Of a stretch of DNA of 64,000 nt, positions 1-13,383 are shown piece after piece. Under the pieces are notes generated by a model, which was given only the letters and a program-made list of their open reading frames with translations, had not been told where the DNA came from and made no database searches. Positions within the stretch are counted from its first letter, which is position 1. Each line of letters opens with the position of its first letter. The translations under genes were made by a program, and so were the position numbers. Origin of the DNA: Populus alba (taxonomy: Eukaryota > Streptophyta > Magnoliopsida > Malpighiales > Salicaceae); NCBI RefSeq assembly GCF_005239225.2, contig NC_133294.1:4774001-4838000 (forward strand), read 5' to 3'.

Positions 1-2900
1 CCCAGAAGCTGTGATTACAAACAAAATCCCAAATGACAAAAGTGTACGAGAAAGAAGGTGGTGGCCTTCATAAATGCCCATGAAACGAGCACCACAGCCA
101 TGAAACCCCACCACACTGCCCTGCCCAACCACCCATATTTCACCACTTTGATCCTAGGGTTCTTGGACATGATTAAAACTCTCTCGAGGTTCTAATGTAC
201 TTGATTAAAGCTTCACGAATTTCACATCATCGTATGACTATTAGGTGAGTCCCTCTCATTACCAATCTTTTCATGTTTTTTATGATCGGAATATTAATGA
301 CAGGAAATCCAACGATGTATGTGCACTTTAAGAGCTTGGATTCCCTGATCACCAGTTTTCAAATATCAAATAGCATCACGGATAGTTCATTTTCTAGGTT
401 TTATTTTTTATTTTTTATATGTGCTGCATTTAATAAAGATAGTAGGAAGTAAGAAATTCAATCAATGATAACCAAAATATTTTTAAAATACTTATATCGT
501 GACATGTTAAATGACTTTTTTTAAAAAAAAATATTGTGATGGTGGCACATCGGATTGATTCGTACTAATCATAATTAACTCGTTAAATTTACGATTTATG
601 ATATAAGATTGTGATAAAATTATAGAATCCTTAGAAAGTCTAATTACAAAGAATCAAATATTGAAAGCTAAAAGCAAAAAAACATATAAAAAGATATATA
701 AAAAAAATAAACTCAAATAAACTTATATCAAAAAAGGGTGTAATGACTTGAGTTGGGGCAAATCTTTTCAGAAGTAAGTAGAATGATATTAAAGTAACAC
801 TAGGATTTTTAAAGAAAGAAAACATAAGTTAAGTTAATTTAATAATATAAAAAAAGCAAATACCATGAAAAAAAAACTCAAGTAAATTTCCTAAATTTAA
901 ATTAATATTATAAAATTATAACCTATGAAATCTTAGACCTAAGCTTAATTAAAAATGCTGATTTTCAACTAATTTAATATTAAAGGATAAAATTAAAAAA
1001 AAAAATCTAAAAAACTTATCAAAGCATAATAATAGCAATAAAAAAAGGATCAAACCTGATAGAAAAAAAATAAAAAAAATAAAATTGTAAAAAAAAATTG
1101 AAAAGTTGATATGACTTTTTCAAGGGATAGCAATGCCAAATCAAGGTAGAGCAGGAGAGAGAGAGAAAAAAATAGTGCCAAACTAAATAGAATCATCGCG
1201 CATGCATCACCTAGAGAGAAAGAAAAAGCCTGGATGAATCAATTAATGCTATAAAAGCACAACTGTGATCACTTGTCATATGTATCGTTTGAAGTTGTCG
1301 AAACTACTGCATCAACAACTTTTTTTTTTTATTATTTTTTCAAAGACATAAATGCCTCTAAAACTAGATGATAATAAGGGAAATTGAGTCATGTTTACTA
1401 ATATGATCTTGAAGTCATCGTTAAAAAAAATTGATGGTAAGGGAATTGAGTCATGACATTGTTTATAGTGAAGTGAAATTCCTATAAAACTCCTAGATCA
1501 TGGTCAATTGTTTTTTAAACTTTTAAAGGAAATACAATAATTTAATTGTCATTAAATTTTTAAAAGATAGCGCTACCCTAAACAAATAAAAAATGACCAA
1601 TTTTATAAAATGATCTTTTTACCCCTCAAGTCCCTCACGTGTAGTTTATTTGAATTTTTTTTTTTTTTTATGTTATGGGCAAGATTATAATTTTATTATT
1701 GTAATCTCTGGTAAATCATATATATAATAGTTTTTCTATATTTTAAGGTTTTCGTAATTATATTTATTTATTTATAAATATTGAGTTGTAGGTACTTTTA
1801 GCTTTAAGATGAATGACAACATGCGATTTTTAAAAATCTTGTGGAGTTCATGAATGTTTAGAATGCAACTGCAAATATATATTTTCTTAAATTATGTTTG
1901 GTGATAAAAAAAAAAACACTTAAACTATGATACAAAACAAACACTATAATTTGTTATTGAAAAATATTTTTAAAAATATATTTTTTATTTTTTTAACGAT
2001 TGAATTTTGTTGTGAATAAACTCTTATATTAATAAAGACAAAACTTATTTTTAAAGATAAACACTGTCTCAAACACAAGAGATAAATACAATAGAAAAAA
2101 GAGGTGACAAATGTTTTTGCACTTTCTATTTTGAAATTATATAAATTAACTTTAATGTTTGTTAAAGATAATTTTTTTTTATCCTTTTATCTTTATTTCT
2201 TTAACCAAATACTTTTTTATTTTTTATATATTCTTCCTATCTTAAAACATTAACCAAATATATCATAAGATACTATCTCGAAAACATAAAATAAGAAGAC
2301 AATTGGAACATATGAATATGGCTTTATCTTTTGAAAAGAAAGACATTCACTTTAAAACTATTTTAAAAATATTTTTATTTTTATATATTTATTTTTATTT
2401 CAAATTTAATTTTGTCATTTTTATATAAATATCTTCTATATTAGAATATAATCATTGGCAATTCAAGTGATTTTGAAAGTTTATTTGATATCATGTTTCA
2501 TGATGTTTTTTAATAGTGTATTTTATTTAAAAATATATTAAAATAATTATTTTTAGATGTTTTTTTTACTTCTAATATTACTACATTAAAATCATAAAAA
2601 ATCACTAAAAATATCAATTTTTTTTTCAAGTCAAATATATTCTTAAAACACACTCAAGCACAATTCCAATAAAAAAAATGTTTCTTAAGTCATACTTCTC
2701 TGCTCATCAGATAAAAATAGAATATAATAGACCTTCTTAATTAACCTTTCTTTAAACAAATGCCACTCCTGCCAAGTGTACAAGACTCCAATGTGGGGAG
2801 AGCTAAGAAGTGGAGAAATAGGAAGAAAGGGCAATTAATGGCGCTGCTGTGCTATTAAAACTCAGTTTCGATGTCATTATGTTATGTAGGGCCCTCTAAT
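1..2900. other. AT-rich intergenic DNA, no gene seen
   Basis: Very AT-rich sequence with many A and T runs and no open frame resembling a protein. A stretch near 2480-2680 resembles the AT-rich core of other MITE-like repeats in the window, but its ends cannot be defined. It probably includes the promoter of the gene starting at 3147; no convincing TATA box or other site could be assigned. Confidence 0.6.
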
Positions 2901-3146
2901 GAATAAATAGTAAATACTCTCTCTTTTAGTCTTTAGTGTACAGCTATGCTGAAACTGCACTTGTCCCCACACACTTATAACATTAACAAGCTTTGCTTTC
3001 ATGGCTTCTTCTCTCTTCACACATACACGAGACCTTTCTCTGAATTCCAAGTCACAAACTTCTTACCACTAAGCCTTCCTCTTCACTTCGTTTCAGTCTG
3101 TTTTGGGCTTCTTGCGGTTGTTTTTGGGTTTAATTTCAGTGGAGGA

Positions 3147-6100
3147 ATGAATGAAGGGGTGTCTCTCAAGCTGAAGCTGAGTCTGAGTATGGTTTTTGTG
3201 GAGGTGCTTCTGTTGATTTCGAGTGAGTATTTATCTTTTATTTGCTTTTATGGTAAATGGGTTTTGGTTATTATTGCATGATCTGTGAGTTTTCTCAGCT
3301 GGGTGGTTTCAAGGTGATGGTTTTTGCGGGGTGATTGTAATTGGGTTTTTGGTAGTCTTATGGCTCTCTATGTTGGGTTTGTGCAAATGGGGTTTCTGGA
3401 ATTAATCAATTCTGTGGTTTTTTTGCCTAAAGTTGTAGACTTTGTGTAGGGTGATTGATCGTATGTTATCTGATATGCAATATTGACTCTCTAACTTGCG
3501 GTCCTTTATCGAGCTGCTTTATCTCCTGTTGATAATATTAAGTTACAATTGTTGTTTGAGTGTAGTGTATCTTTAGCTGTGCTTTTAGTAATGTATAATA
3601 TAATGTGATGGTGTTGTAGGTTTAGTGTTCAGTTAGGTTTCCTTTCATATGGCAATGACTAACAAAGAGAGAAGATGTTTGGTCAGGTTTGGGAAGAGTT
3701 CATTTAAACTGATTATTTGGCAAGTTTTGCATCACTAACTTGCTGCTTGAAACATTGGGGGTAATGGTAATAATGCCTTTCTTTTATATTTGGATTTGAT
3801 CTACCTGCTATTTTGGGGAGGAGTTGGCTTTCTAGTTCTTAACATGATTTAGATTATATGGTTCTGAGAAAAGCAAAACTTTTGTTACTTACAACCTACT
3901 GACTGTGTAGTTTGATATCCAACTTCAAAAGAACAATTCTTTAACAAACATTATTTTCAGGGGAGAGGTCAGAAATTTTCCTGTCTTTGGCAATTTCTAC
4001 TTAGTATGGTGATCAATGTGGCTGGTGCATGATTGATAGGCCCTGTGAATAACTGCTATTGTTGTTTTTAATGCAGGCAGTGAACAACCGTTTAGTGCTT
4101 CATTTGTTTACAAGATGCTTGTCTTGCTGCATTATATTTGCTCTTGAACTATCCTTTCTTGCTTGTTTTTTCTGCACACTAAACAATCAAGTATCATGAT
4201 CTGCTTTCCTTTTTTTCACTGATCGTTATTTAGATTGAATGATACCTTAAATTTACATTCGATTTTCAACTGTGGTTGCAATGTAGTGGTGCATCAAAGC
4301 TTTTATTTTTACATAAAATCTTAATTTCTTGAGTTTTCGTCACAATGAGCCAATCTTTCTGCTATAGGTCTGAATGAATGTCACTGCAGCCCATTCAATG
4401 ATTTTGGAGGTCCATTGTCTACTGACAGAAGAGTAGATGGTTTTCTTCCTGAGATCTCTCCAAATTCAGCTCCTCAGCCCCTTCTTCCTCTTCTTGCACC
4501 TACTCCTTTAGCACCTTTCACAAACAGTACTGTCCCAAAGTTATCAGGTAGTCTGGTCAGTTTTGATTTGGATGGCATTTGAGTTGAAAGGCCCAGTTTT
4601 GTTTTAAATATTGTGATCTTCTCCTTTTGTAGGACAATGCACATTAAATTTCACTGCTGCCCAAAGTTTGATGAGCACAACATCAATTGATTGTTGGTCT
4701 GTTTTTGCGCCATTGCTGGCTAATGTTATATGCTGTCCACAGTTAGAAGCCACTCTTGCAATACTTGTTGGCCAATCCAGTAAAGATACCAATGCTCTTG
4801 CTTTAAATGGGACTGTTTCAAAGTATTGCCTTTCAGATATTGAGCAAATTTTGGCGGGTCAGGGTGCAGCAGCTAATGTGAATAAGATATGCTCAATTCA
4901 TCCTTCAAATCTCACTGAAGGGGCTTGCCCTGTTAAGGATGTCAATGAATTCGAGGGCACTGTGGATTCTTCCAAGCTACTTGCTGCCTGTGAAAGTATT
5001 GATCCTGTTAAAGAATGTTGTAATCAAGTATGTCAAAATGCCATATTAGAAGCTGCGACAAAAATTGCATTAAAAGGTTCTGAAGTGTTGAGCATAGCTG
5101 GGTCCCGTGGTTTAACTGAGCAGTCAACAAAGGTTGTTGATTGTAAACAGATTGTACTCCGATGGCTGGCTGGTAAACTCGATCATTCTCGTGCAAAGGA
5201 GGTTCTCAGAGGACTATCTAATTGCCAAGTTAATAACGGTGAGTTTGAAATTGTGGATATCACAAACTTGTTTTTTGTTATGGCCAGAAATTATCAGAAT
5301 TACCGTTGGCCATTTATTCAGTTCCAGGAATCCTGTGATGACAGCATGTGGCACCTCTGTGGATTATCAAATAATTAGTCAACTCTTTTTCCAGGAGATA
5401 TCTCTTAACAGCAAAAGTGTCGATTATCAAATAATTAGTCAACTCTTCTTCCAAGAGATATCTCTTAACAGAAAAAGTGATTATGTATCTATTAGGGTGC
5501 ATGCAAGCATATAATGTGCATCAGCATACTGCATCTTACAAGTCTTTTTTTGTCTCTTTGGTGCTTTGTGCCTTAGCAGTCCAGCCACCACTGTGCACAA
5601 GAAGCAGGATTTAATTGATGGTGGTAGTACATCCCACTTCCCTTTTGGTGAAAGTAGTAATGACGTCTTTTATTCATTAAAAAAAATTCTCACTTTCCAT
5701 ATGAGATGTACTACTTTATTTTTTAGCATTGTTAATTTTTTTATGGGGGTCTGCACATTGCCCTTGATTCATGACTTTACCCAGTAGTGGCAATCCCTTC
5801 AGCAGGCCTCATCAGCAAGTACTCTGTTCTCATTTTTCTCTTGTGCTTTCTGTGTCAGTTTGCCCTCTGGTTTTCCCCGATATGAGACATGTTGCAAAGG
5901 GCTGTGGGAATGGGATTAGTAACAAGACAGAATGTTGCAGTGCCATGGAGAGCTACGTGTCTCACTTGCAGAAGCAGAGCCTCGTAACCAACTTGCAAGC
6001 TCTGAATTGTGCTACAACTCTAGGAATGAAGTTACAGAGGTCAAATATTACAAAAGATGTTTATAGCCTTTGTCATATAACCCTTAAGGATTTCTCCCTT

Positions 6101-7632
6101 CAAGGTTGGTGTTTCCAATTTTTAAACTAACTTTTTTTTTTTCTTTTTTTCTTTAGCACCCTCTCCCAAATCTCAATTTCCCTCTGTTGATATATTGCAA
6201 GCATTTTCTTTCAGACAAATTTAAATCAGACACTAATGCAGGATTCTTTTCTTATTTTGCTCTTTATATATGATTCTGGTGATCAACAATGACACACCTC
6301 AGTTGCAATTCAAGGTATGGATCATACTTATGAAGTTTTCATTTCATTTTCAAACTTAGCATCCATATAAGCATGTCAAATTCTGAAAGCCATCATGCTG
6401 CTGCTAAGGATCGCCAATATGCTTCTTATAAGTATGCAACTAATGCCCGATGAGCCCATGGCATGGAAATCTGATCTTCAGCCTTGGGTTGTGGGCAGTT
6501 GATTCTTAACAATTTTCTTGTGTTTTTTACCACGATTGGAATTGGCTAGTCTATCATAATTACACAGAGTATCTTTAGCTTGAATTATTTTATGCAATTG
6601 AATTTAACTTGTTTGCTTCATCTTCTCCTCTTCCATTTAGAGTCTGGATGCCTTCTACCAAGCTTGCCTTCTGATGCAACATTTGATCAGTACTCAGGGA
6701 TTAGCTTCATTTGTGATTTGAATGACAATATTCCTGCTCCATGGCCATCTACATCTCAGTTATCAGCATCATGCAATAAAAGTATGTCCAACCCATCATT
6801 GTTAGTTCGTTGGATGGTTCTTCATTTAATAATTGAAGTTATTTCTTCCATTTAAGTTCTTATTTCTCCTCTTCCATATTCTTTGATGTTAACCTGAACT
6901 TATTGATTTGCAGCCATAAAAATTCCAGCACTTCCTGCTGCTGCAAATGCTCAAAGTGGTAAGAATATTCCAACTTATGCCCATGCTTCCTCTGGAATAC
7001 CATTATCCAGAAAATGAATCTAATGTGTTTTAACCATCGAAATTTGTAAAGCTTGCTCTAGTTTGTTTAAATGTAGTCCTGCATGTTATCTTCACAAAAA
7101 CATCTTTCATTGTGATTTGGAAAGTAGGAAGGCTGTTATAAAATAAGCTGTTCGAGTTACATGCGTGAAAATCTCATTGTATTTGCTCTTCTACTTCTGG
7201 CTTAGCATGTGAATTAGATGGCTCGTATGTATTTTCATATTTACTTAAGAGCTAGAAGCTTTACCAACTTCCATTGATACCAAAACATTCTGTTTAATTC
7301 CAAAAGCTCCACTCAAGATAAATTTCTGGCAGATCTTAATCCTCCTCTATCAATAACACCAACTTCAGTGACGCATGAAAGTGTACCCTATCTACATCTG
7401 AGCTATTCCTCAAATGTCTTTTTATTTTTATTTTCTTCAATTGTCCAAGTTAGTTTTGCAACCTATAAACTGGATTACAAGAAGGGCCTTTCATTTTCCT
7501 CACTAAGTACGATTTTAACTTCATAATGGCCACTCCCTGACTAAACTTATCTGCTTGACAGGTCTGTACAATGAAGATGCGATATTTTATGTGCTGTTTG
7601 CTGCCGCATCCGTTACCATGATGCTCTTGTAG
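3147..7632 (+). CDS. SPARK-domain, probable GPI-anchored extracellular protein (At1g61900-like), 7 exons
   Basis: Exons read as 3147-3222, 4368-4547, 4633-5238, 5859-6104, 6641-6781, 6914-6958 and 7562-7632; all junctions are GT-AG and every intron is in phase 1. The joined frame is 1365 bp, 454 residues, close to the Arabidopsis homologue as I recall it. A hydrophobic stretch at about residues 11-26 looks like a secretion signal. A proline-rich linker follows (about 50-80). The long exon 3 and exon 4 carry a cysteine-rich SPARK-type region (about 86-370) with several N-glycosylation sequons. The last 18 or so residues are hydrophobic and end at the stop, after a small-residue SGG stretch, as expected for a GPI-attachment signal. 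The start at 3147 was chosen over an in-frame ATG at 2946 because it places the signal peptide at the N-terminus. The molecular role of this family member is not established; an outer plasma-membrane location is inferred. Confidence 0.92.
5362..5481. repeat. 60-bp tandem duplication in intron 3 of the SPARK gene
   Basis: Two adjacent 60-bp units, 5362-5421 and 5422-5481, differ at only a few positions. They lie inside the 620-bp third intron, well clear of both splice sites. Few differences suggest a recent local duplication. Confidence 0.93.
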
Positions 7633-8985
7633 TCTTTTGTTTGAGCCATTCCCGCACCTTCCCAGCACCAAGAATGTTAGCTATTGCATGACACAGTTTT
7701 TTTACTGGTTGTGGAATGAGGTTAATCATATAGAACTTGGATCGATAGAGGTCTCACATGTCTAACTCCCATCCAACCAAGCAAGCGTACCAGGGAGAGT
7801 CTCAACCCGAAGTGAATCGATCAAGTTTGCCTTTTCTGATTGTATTAATTCGTGATTCTTGCATGCTTGTTGTAATAAAATTTTTGTAAAGGAATACTAG
7901 GAAAGAGAAAAGATATAATATTGTATGTAGCAAAATCAATATAAGATACTGAATGCATCCCTATTTGACTGTCCTAAACCATGTAAAAAAATTTGGATTG
8001 CTGATCAGTTTAAGAGCTTACTGTTCTTGCTCAAAAAGCATGTCCAAATGTATTCCCCAAATTATGTCTGCTTCGGACAGCATTGCTTAGCATATAAAAT
8101 CTATCAGCAAAATATAAAGTTGTATTCTGGTTTACAATGTTTATCTACACTTGAAAACAGTCCAAGGCAAGGATGTATTTGGTTAGCGGATTGCACTAGA
8201 TTGAACATGGTGCAACTGTTCCATGGGGAGAGGCGGGCATAGAGGAGGCCGCGGGTAACAGTATTGTTGCCTTCAGGGCTATAGGCTGTTCTACTTCACC
8301 CTATAATCTCTTGAAAGGTAACCTCTAATTCTTAACCTTGAATCGAAAAAACTACTACATCATTGATTTAGTTTTCGCAAGCTAAAATCTTGGCTACTTT
8401 CTTAATTACTGAAAAATAAGTACTAAAAATTTGAATATTCAATATTTAGATTTTCCATGTTCATTCAATCAAAATCTCGGTCATGTTACTTTTACTTGAT
8501 TCTCACAATTTTTATTTGCAATCTCACAATGATGTCAAAAGGACTAATACGATGCTATGATCCCTTTATTGATAAAAGCTTTTTCAATACGCTCTTTATG
8601 GTTAAGGAAATGCAAAAATTAAAAAAAATATATATAATACACAAAGAGGAACATAATCGGATGCTAAAAGCTTGGAATTTTTCCTTTTGTGGTGCTCATG
8701 AAACAGGATGAAAGTAATCAATTCTTTAAAGAAATTATTGTGAGCAAAGCTGTCAATGAAATCCTTTTATCTTTAGTAGTTTCAGGCTTTCAGCTCAATG
8801 GCCCTCTTTATCTCCTACTATGAATGTTTTAATTGTAGCCTTCTACGCCACAAAGGCTTCCCCATTTAATTAAAGGAACAATTCCAATTTATGTCTTTCC
8901 ATCAACTTCCATTTTCAGCTACATATCCAGATATTGCTAGGCATATCATGCATGGCTTTCCACTCTCGTCCTCGAATCGAACCTC
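7633..8985. other. 3' UTR of the SPARK gene and intergenic DNA
   Basis: The first 250 bp or so are probably 3' UTR. The rest holds only short, unsupported open frames. I looked for MATE exons 5 and 6 upstream of the relic at 8986 and found nothing convincing. Confidence 0.5.
7874..7879 (+). terminator. candidate poly(A) signal of the SPARK gene
   Basis: AATAAA lies 242 bp after the stop codon, in a T-rich context normal for a plant 3' UTR. It is the first canonical signal after the stop; the cleavage site cannot be placed. Confidence 0.5.
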
Positions 8986-9053
8986 GTGTGTGTGAAAAAC
9001 CGGTTGAATACATGAGATGGGGTGGCAAAAGGCAGCCTCCTCTGCCGGAGTGA
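8986..9053 (+). pseudogene. relic of the last exon (exon 7) of a MATE transporter gene
   Basis: These 68 bp align with the 66-bp last exon of gene A (17756-17821) and of gene C (40016-40075). They share AAAAACCGGTTGA and AAAAGGCAGCCTC, and a terminal GGAGTGA matches GGAGTAA in gene A. A length change breaks the frame and an in-frame TGA arises at about 9013. Resemblance continues past the stop: a GGAAGTGAT-like stretch matches the 3' UTR of gene C. No other exon is recognisable nearby, so this is the tail of a decayed tandem copy upstream of gene A. Confidence 0.75.
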
Positions 9054-9089
9054 AGTGGATATCTGGAAGTGATCGTCCAAGCCTTCTCT

Positions 9090-11169
9090 ATCTCTCATAT
9101 ATTTTCCGGTTACTCTCTCTCATCTTTCAACATCTAAGGAATGTAAAATGAGAAAGATGATGCTTGAGATTGAAATGTAAAATGTTAAAACAACAGGGGC
9201 CATATGAATATCGTACAGTTTTATGGCGCAATGGCCTCCACACATTAGGAATCAGAAACTCGATCGTGAGGTCTACCAATATATTGTTTAAAACTAGACG
9301 AGGGAGCAGGACAAAGGTGCACGACATAAGAGGAGCTACTCCCACACGGACAGCTGACAATGCAATCTCTACCCAGTCCTTTATTTCCTATTTTCATATA
9401 AATCTAAAGATATTGCGAGCTATATCACATTCAAATGCACTGTCTGCATGATGCCAATGACCCTTCAGTATTTGGATTTCAAGCTGGGTATGCGTTATTG
9501 CAGGAGAAGATTCTCCCTCACCTGTAAACCATGTGGCTGCGAGCTTTTTTCGTGTCACCTTCATGGAAATTCCCAAAATATTGTCATGTCAAGAATTAAT
9601 CGAAGAAAGAGCCATTTTTCTCACGGTGGGACAATCAAACGAGTAGCCGAATAATTAGAGGTTCTCATAGCAAGGAGAAGGGATTTAGGGAAGACTCCAA
9701 ACGAATCCCTAATGTGAGACTTGATTCTCAATTCCATCCAAAATCGATTAAGTTAATTGGATTTTTATGGTATTTGGTAACCAATATGAACTGCATGGAA
9801 GAGAAAATAGAAAGCAAAACAAAAGGCTAATAAAGCTGATGAGGAGTTATTTGCCTAAAATGAAATGATAAGGGCCATAGTGTGCATTCAATGAGAGCAT
9901 CAATATCCTTCGCCCATATGAACTCACCAAACTTGCAATGCCAAATTATAAGTAGGTCGGGAGGAGGAGCCATGTGCTGAAAATCTTATTCTTCTATTTT
10001 GGACTTTTCAATTAATTGGCAAACTTTAATTATTTGAAGTCAATGATTTTTTTTTTCAGACCAAGTATTAACTGAGCAATGAAATATTGATCACGTGCTG
10101 CAATGAAACACTCATCACATTTTTGTTTTTTTTGTTTTTTTTAATGTTTGCACATTTTTTTTTCCTTTTCAATTTCCCTGTTTTTCTTAATCATAGAAGC
10201 ATAATTTATAGTAAGTTAAGCTTTTATTTATTTATTTTTAATAATGTTGTTAGTAAATACTCTCTCATGTTTCAAAAACCCAATATCTCTTATCCAAAAT
10301 TTAAGAAATTACGCTCTTTTCAAGTTATTAATAACATGATTTATTAAAATTTGTTTGCCAATTAAAGCATTAGCTTTTATTTATATTTATATATACAGTT
10401 ATCTAAGATAAATTTTATTTATTTATCTTAATTCACTAGCTTCAATTTCACTGGATATCCCTTATTTAATTAAGACATCTAATATCATCAAGTCAATCTC
10501 ATGCAATATAGTTAAACAAAAATAAAACCTCTCTTGTTTTATTCATTTGTTTTCTTATATTCTCCTTAATTACATATTTTCATAGAATTAAATCCAATTT
10601 CTAATTTTTCAAAACATAATAATATAAACGGTTTGATGAATATAGTTTACCTGGTTAAGTTTTATGTTTGCATTTTAAAAATTACTAATTCAAATTCCAC
10701 AAACTTTAACATTATTAAAAATTTATATAATCATTAATTTTAGAATTTAATCGAGTTAATAATAATGTTTTTATGGTAAACGTCATCATATATGTGTAGA
10801 GGCAAGGAAAAGAAAAAAAACAATATTTCTTTCTTTATGTTTTTGAGAACCAAATTGGGAAGGGATGTGGTATATATTCTTGCATTGCAGCCAGCCCGCC
10901 CGATGGCTAGGCAGTCGTTGGTGGTACTCTGAAGTATCCAATTTGATCTTGATTTGATTAAAAATAATTAATCCGCTAGCCTTTTCTTCTTTGATGAGAT
11001 TAGAAATCTAGTTTGAGTAGGAAACCAGTGAAAAGACAAGCAAAAAGCAGCCATGTCAACATTTTGATTCTATGGCGATAGTTACATGAATTAATGGCTA
11101 TAGCACATAGCTTCATAAGGAATAAAAAACAAAAATCTCCATTGTTTTCTTTCTTGTTTAATTAATGTG
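9090..11169. other. intergenic DNA, no supported gene
   Basis: No frame with a recognisable family. A stretch at 9503-9652 begins after an AG acceptor-like site and reads as about 45 plausible residues before a stop, but I cannot tie it to a gene. The rest is AT-rich. Confidence 0.45.
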
Positions 11170-11403
11170 TCCACACCTTCTCTTCTTTTTTTTATTTTTA
11201 TTTTTTACGTGGGTATCCGGACCAGCTTGCACGTACCACAACTAATTCCACGGCTCACTGAACATCCTGCAAACCCAGTGAGCATGTAAGACACCGCGGG
11301 GGTGACAGACATGCACGGTGAGGTTTAAACCCAGGATGCAGAGGAAGAAAACAAGTCCCTTCAACCGCTGGGCCAAGAACTCAAGTGCTCCACACCTTCT
11401 CTT
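11170..11403 (-). mobile_element. tRNA-derived SINE with a 15-bp target-site duplication
   Basis: The same 15 bases, TCCACACCTTCTCTT, lie at 11170-11184 and 11389-11403 and bracket a 204-bp insert (11185-11388). Read on the minus strand the insert starts near an A-box-like TGGCCCAGCGGTTGAAG (11359-11375), has a B-box-like GGGTTTAAACCTC (11320-11332) about 30 bp further on, and ends in an A-rich tail (T-rich on +, about 11185-11207). Internal pol III boxes, an A-rich 3' end and a long target duplication define a tRNA-derived SINE. SINE families are known in Salicaceae; I cannot name this one without a database comparison. Confidence 0.88.
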
Positions 11404-12462
11404 TTACATCTCAATGTTGTGGCTGGCTGGTTGCTTTTGCTTTCTTTTCCTTTCACACGAATATTCAATTATTTTGAAGAATCAGATCTTGACAAGAAAC
11501 TGATGCCAAACATCATAACTCATACATGGAAAACTCCATAAGAATCATGCTACAAAAAGAAAACAATTCGTAAGAGTAAATAATTTGGTACGTGAAAAAC
11601 ATTAAAATACATGCGAGAAGTTATTTATATAATTTGGTACGTGAAAAACATTAAAAACAAGAAAAAAAACAATTGAAAAAAAAGAGTTTCACAGTTTATA
11701 TAAACAATAAACTCTATATTAATTCTCAATAGAAGAACTAGAAAAGTAATATGGCTGCTGGGGCTAGTTCCAGCTGGCTTTCAAGACTCTTTTTTTTCTT
11801 TAAATGGATTTGAACTTGGTTACTTGAATGGGTATATCTCTGGGATGCATATCCTCCATTAGAAGTCATCTACTAATCTGAACTGTAACATCATAGGCCC
11901 CAATCTCTCTGATCTGCCAAACTCTAATTTGTTTTTGGCGATGTGGGTCTGCTTTTTGATCTGCTTTGTCCAGTTGTTGAGATGAGTTGTTCTAAAAGAC
12001 AACACCTGGAAGAACACAGATCAGATGCTTAAGAGTATTTTATTATGATAGCATGACAGAGAGATTGTTCAAATCCAGCAGACGGGTTCCATGATTGGTC
12101 AACAATATCAGCTGGCAAATTCATAGCTCCAGAGGTTAGAGAATTGTAGACAACATAATAATAATAATAATAATAAAAAGAAGGGTGTTCTGGCGATGTT
12201 TGAACTCAAGACGTGATCATGACGAACTTCTCAGTAAAAATCCCATTTTTTGTTTTTTAATATATCGAATTCAGTACACAATACAGGCATTCTAAAATAA
12301 GTTTTGGAAATTATGTTGTGGAGAAGAGAGAAGGGGTAAATACAAGTCAGTATCGAAAAGACAGGATGGCAACAAATTGGTCCCCAACTAATTGCCAGAT
12401 CCTACTTATCTATCCCCAGCCTTTTTCTTGGCATTCCCAAGTAAGCTAATTGTTTTGAAGAG
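11404..12462. other. intergenic DNA with an (ATA)n microsatellite
   Basis: No gene seen. A trinucleotide ATA run of seven units lies at 12155-12175. The rest is unique-looking, moderately AT-rich sequence. Confidence 0.5.
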
Positions 12463-12660
12463 CGTGTTTGGTAATGTGATAGCGGTTGCTTTTCAAATAT
12501 TTTTTTGTGTCGAAAAGCATGTCAATGATATTTTTTTATTTTTTAAAAATTATTTTTAACATCAGCACATCAAAACGATACAAAAAGTATAAACCAAACT
12601 CAATTTAAAAAAAAAAAATTCAAATTTAGGCAAAACACAGGTGCAAACGTAGCACCAAAC
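12463..12660. repeat. MITE-like element, about 200 bp
   Basis: The segment starts with GTTTGGTAATGTGATAGCGG and ends in a diverged inverted version of its first bases (…GCACCAAAC). The middle is AT-rich with the cores TTTTTAAAAATTATTTTTAACATCAGCACATC. Similar AT-rich cores occur near 2490-2680 and 48470-48570. The termini look like those of hAT-type MITEs, but no target duplication was fixed. Confidence 0.45.
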
Positions 12661-13383
12661 AAAATTCAAGAAGGTGTTAACTTTGATCAAAATCACGTGA
12701 AAATTAGATGTTTGACCAATATTGACAGCAATTTCATTGACTTTTATGGGACCATTGTTTGATGTGTCTGCTGGTGATTTCCATGCTTTTCCTTACAGAG
12801 CTCGATTTGTATTGAGATGGTTGTTGTTTCCTTGCTAATCACTTGATTTAACGCTAATGAAATTACGAAGCTAACAAATGCTGATTAATTAATTAATTAA
12901 TCAGGGTATAGTACTATTATTATTCCTTTTCAATGGCAGGTAAGATTCTTGATGTTTATTATTTTTATTTCAAGTTTTTAATTAATTCCCTTCGTTACCT
13001 GTAGATACTAGATTCCATGCCTTTTCCACGGTCCATATGTTTGTGTTTGTATTTAACACATGGACCTTGAAATTGCATTAAAATATTAGCCTTTTTTGTT
13101 TTTGGATGTCTGCGATGAATGATGATATGGTACCCTTGCATTATTGCAGTGGTCCAGATCGATGTGCAGGACTAGATTACATGAATATCCTTTCTTTCTG
13201 AAAGTTAAGGATTTAAAAGAGATTTATTTATATTATGATCGGTTAATGTTTTTTAAAAAATAATATAAAAAAATAAATTTATATTTAGAATGATTTTTAA
13301 AATAAAATCTCTAAAGGTTTTCCTAATATATTTTTTCTATCTGATTTTTATTTTTTATTTTTTTGAGAAATCACAATGAGATT

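Noticed and set aside
3279..4367. Extension of SPARK exon 1 to the stop at 3281
   Set aside because: The homologous continuation begins at the acceptor before 4368, and GTGAGT at 3223 is a strong donor.
9503..9652. Possible coding exon after an AG site, about 45 plausible residues
   Set aside because: No partner exon, no donor site and no family I can name with confidence.
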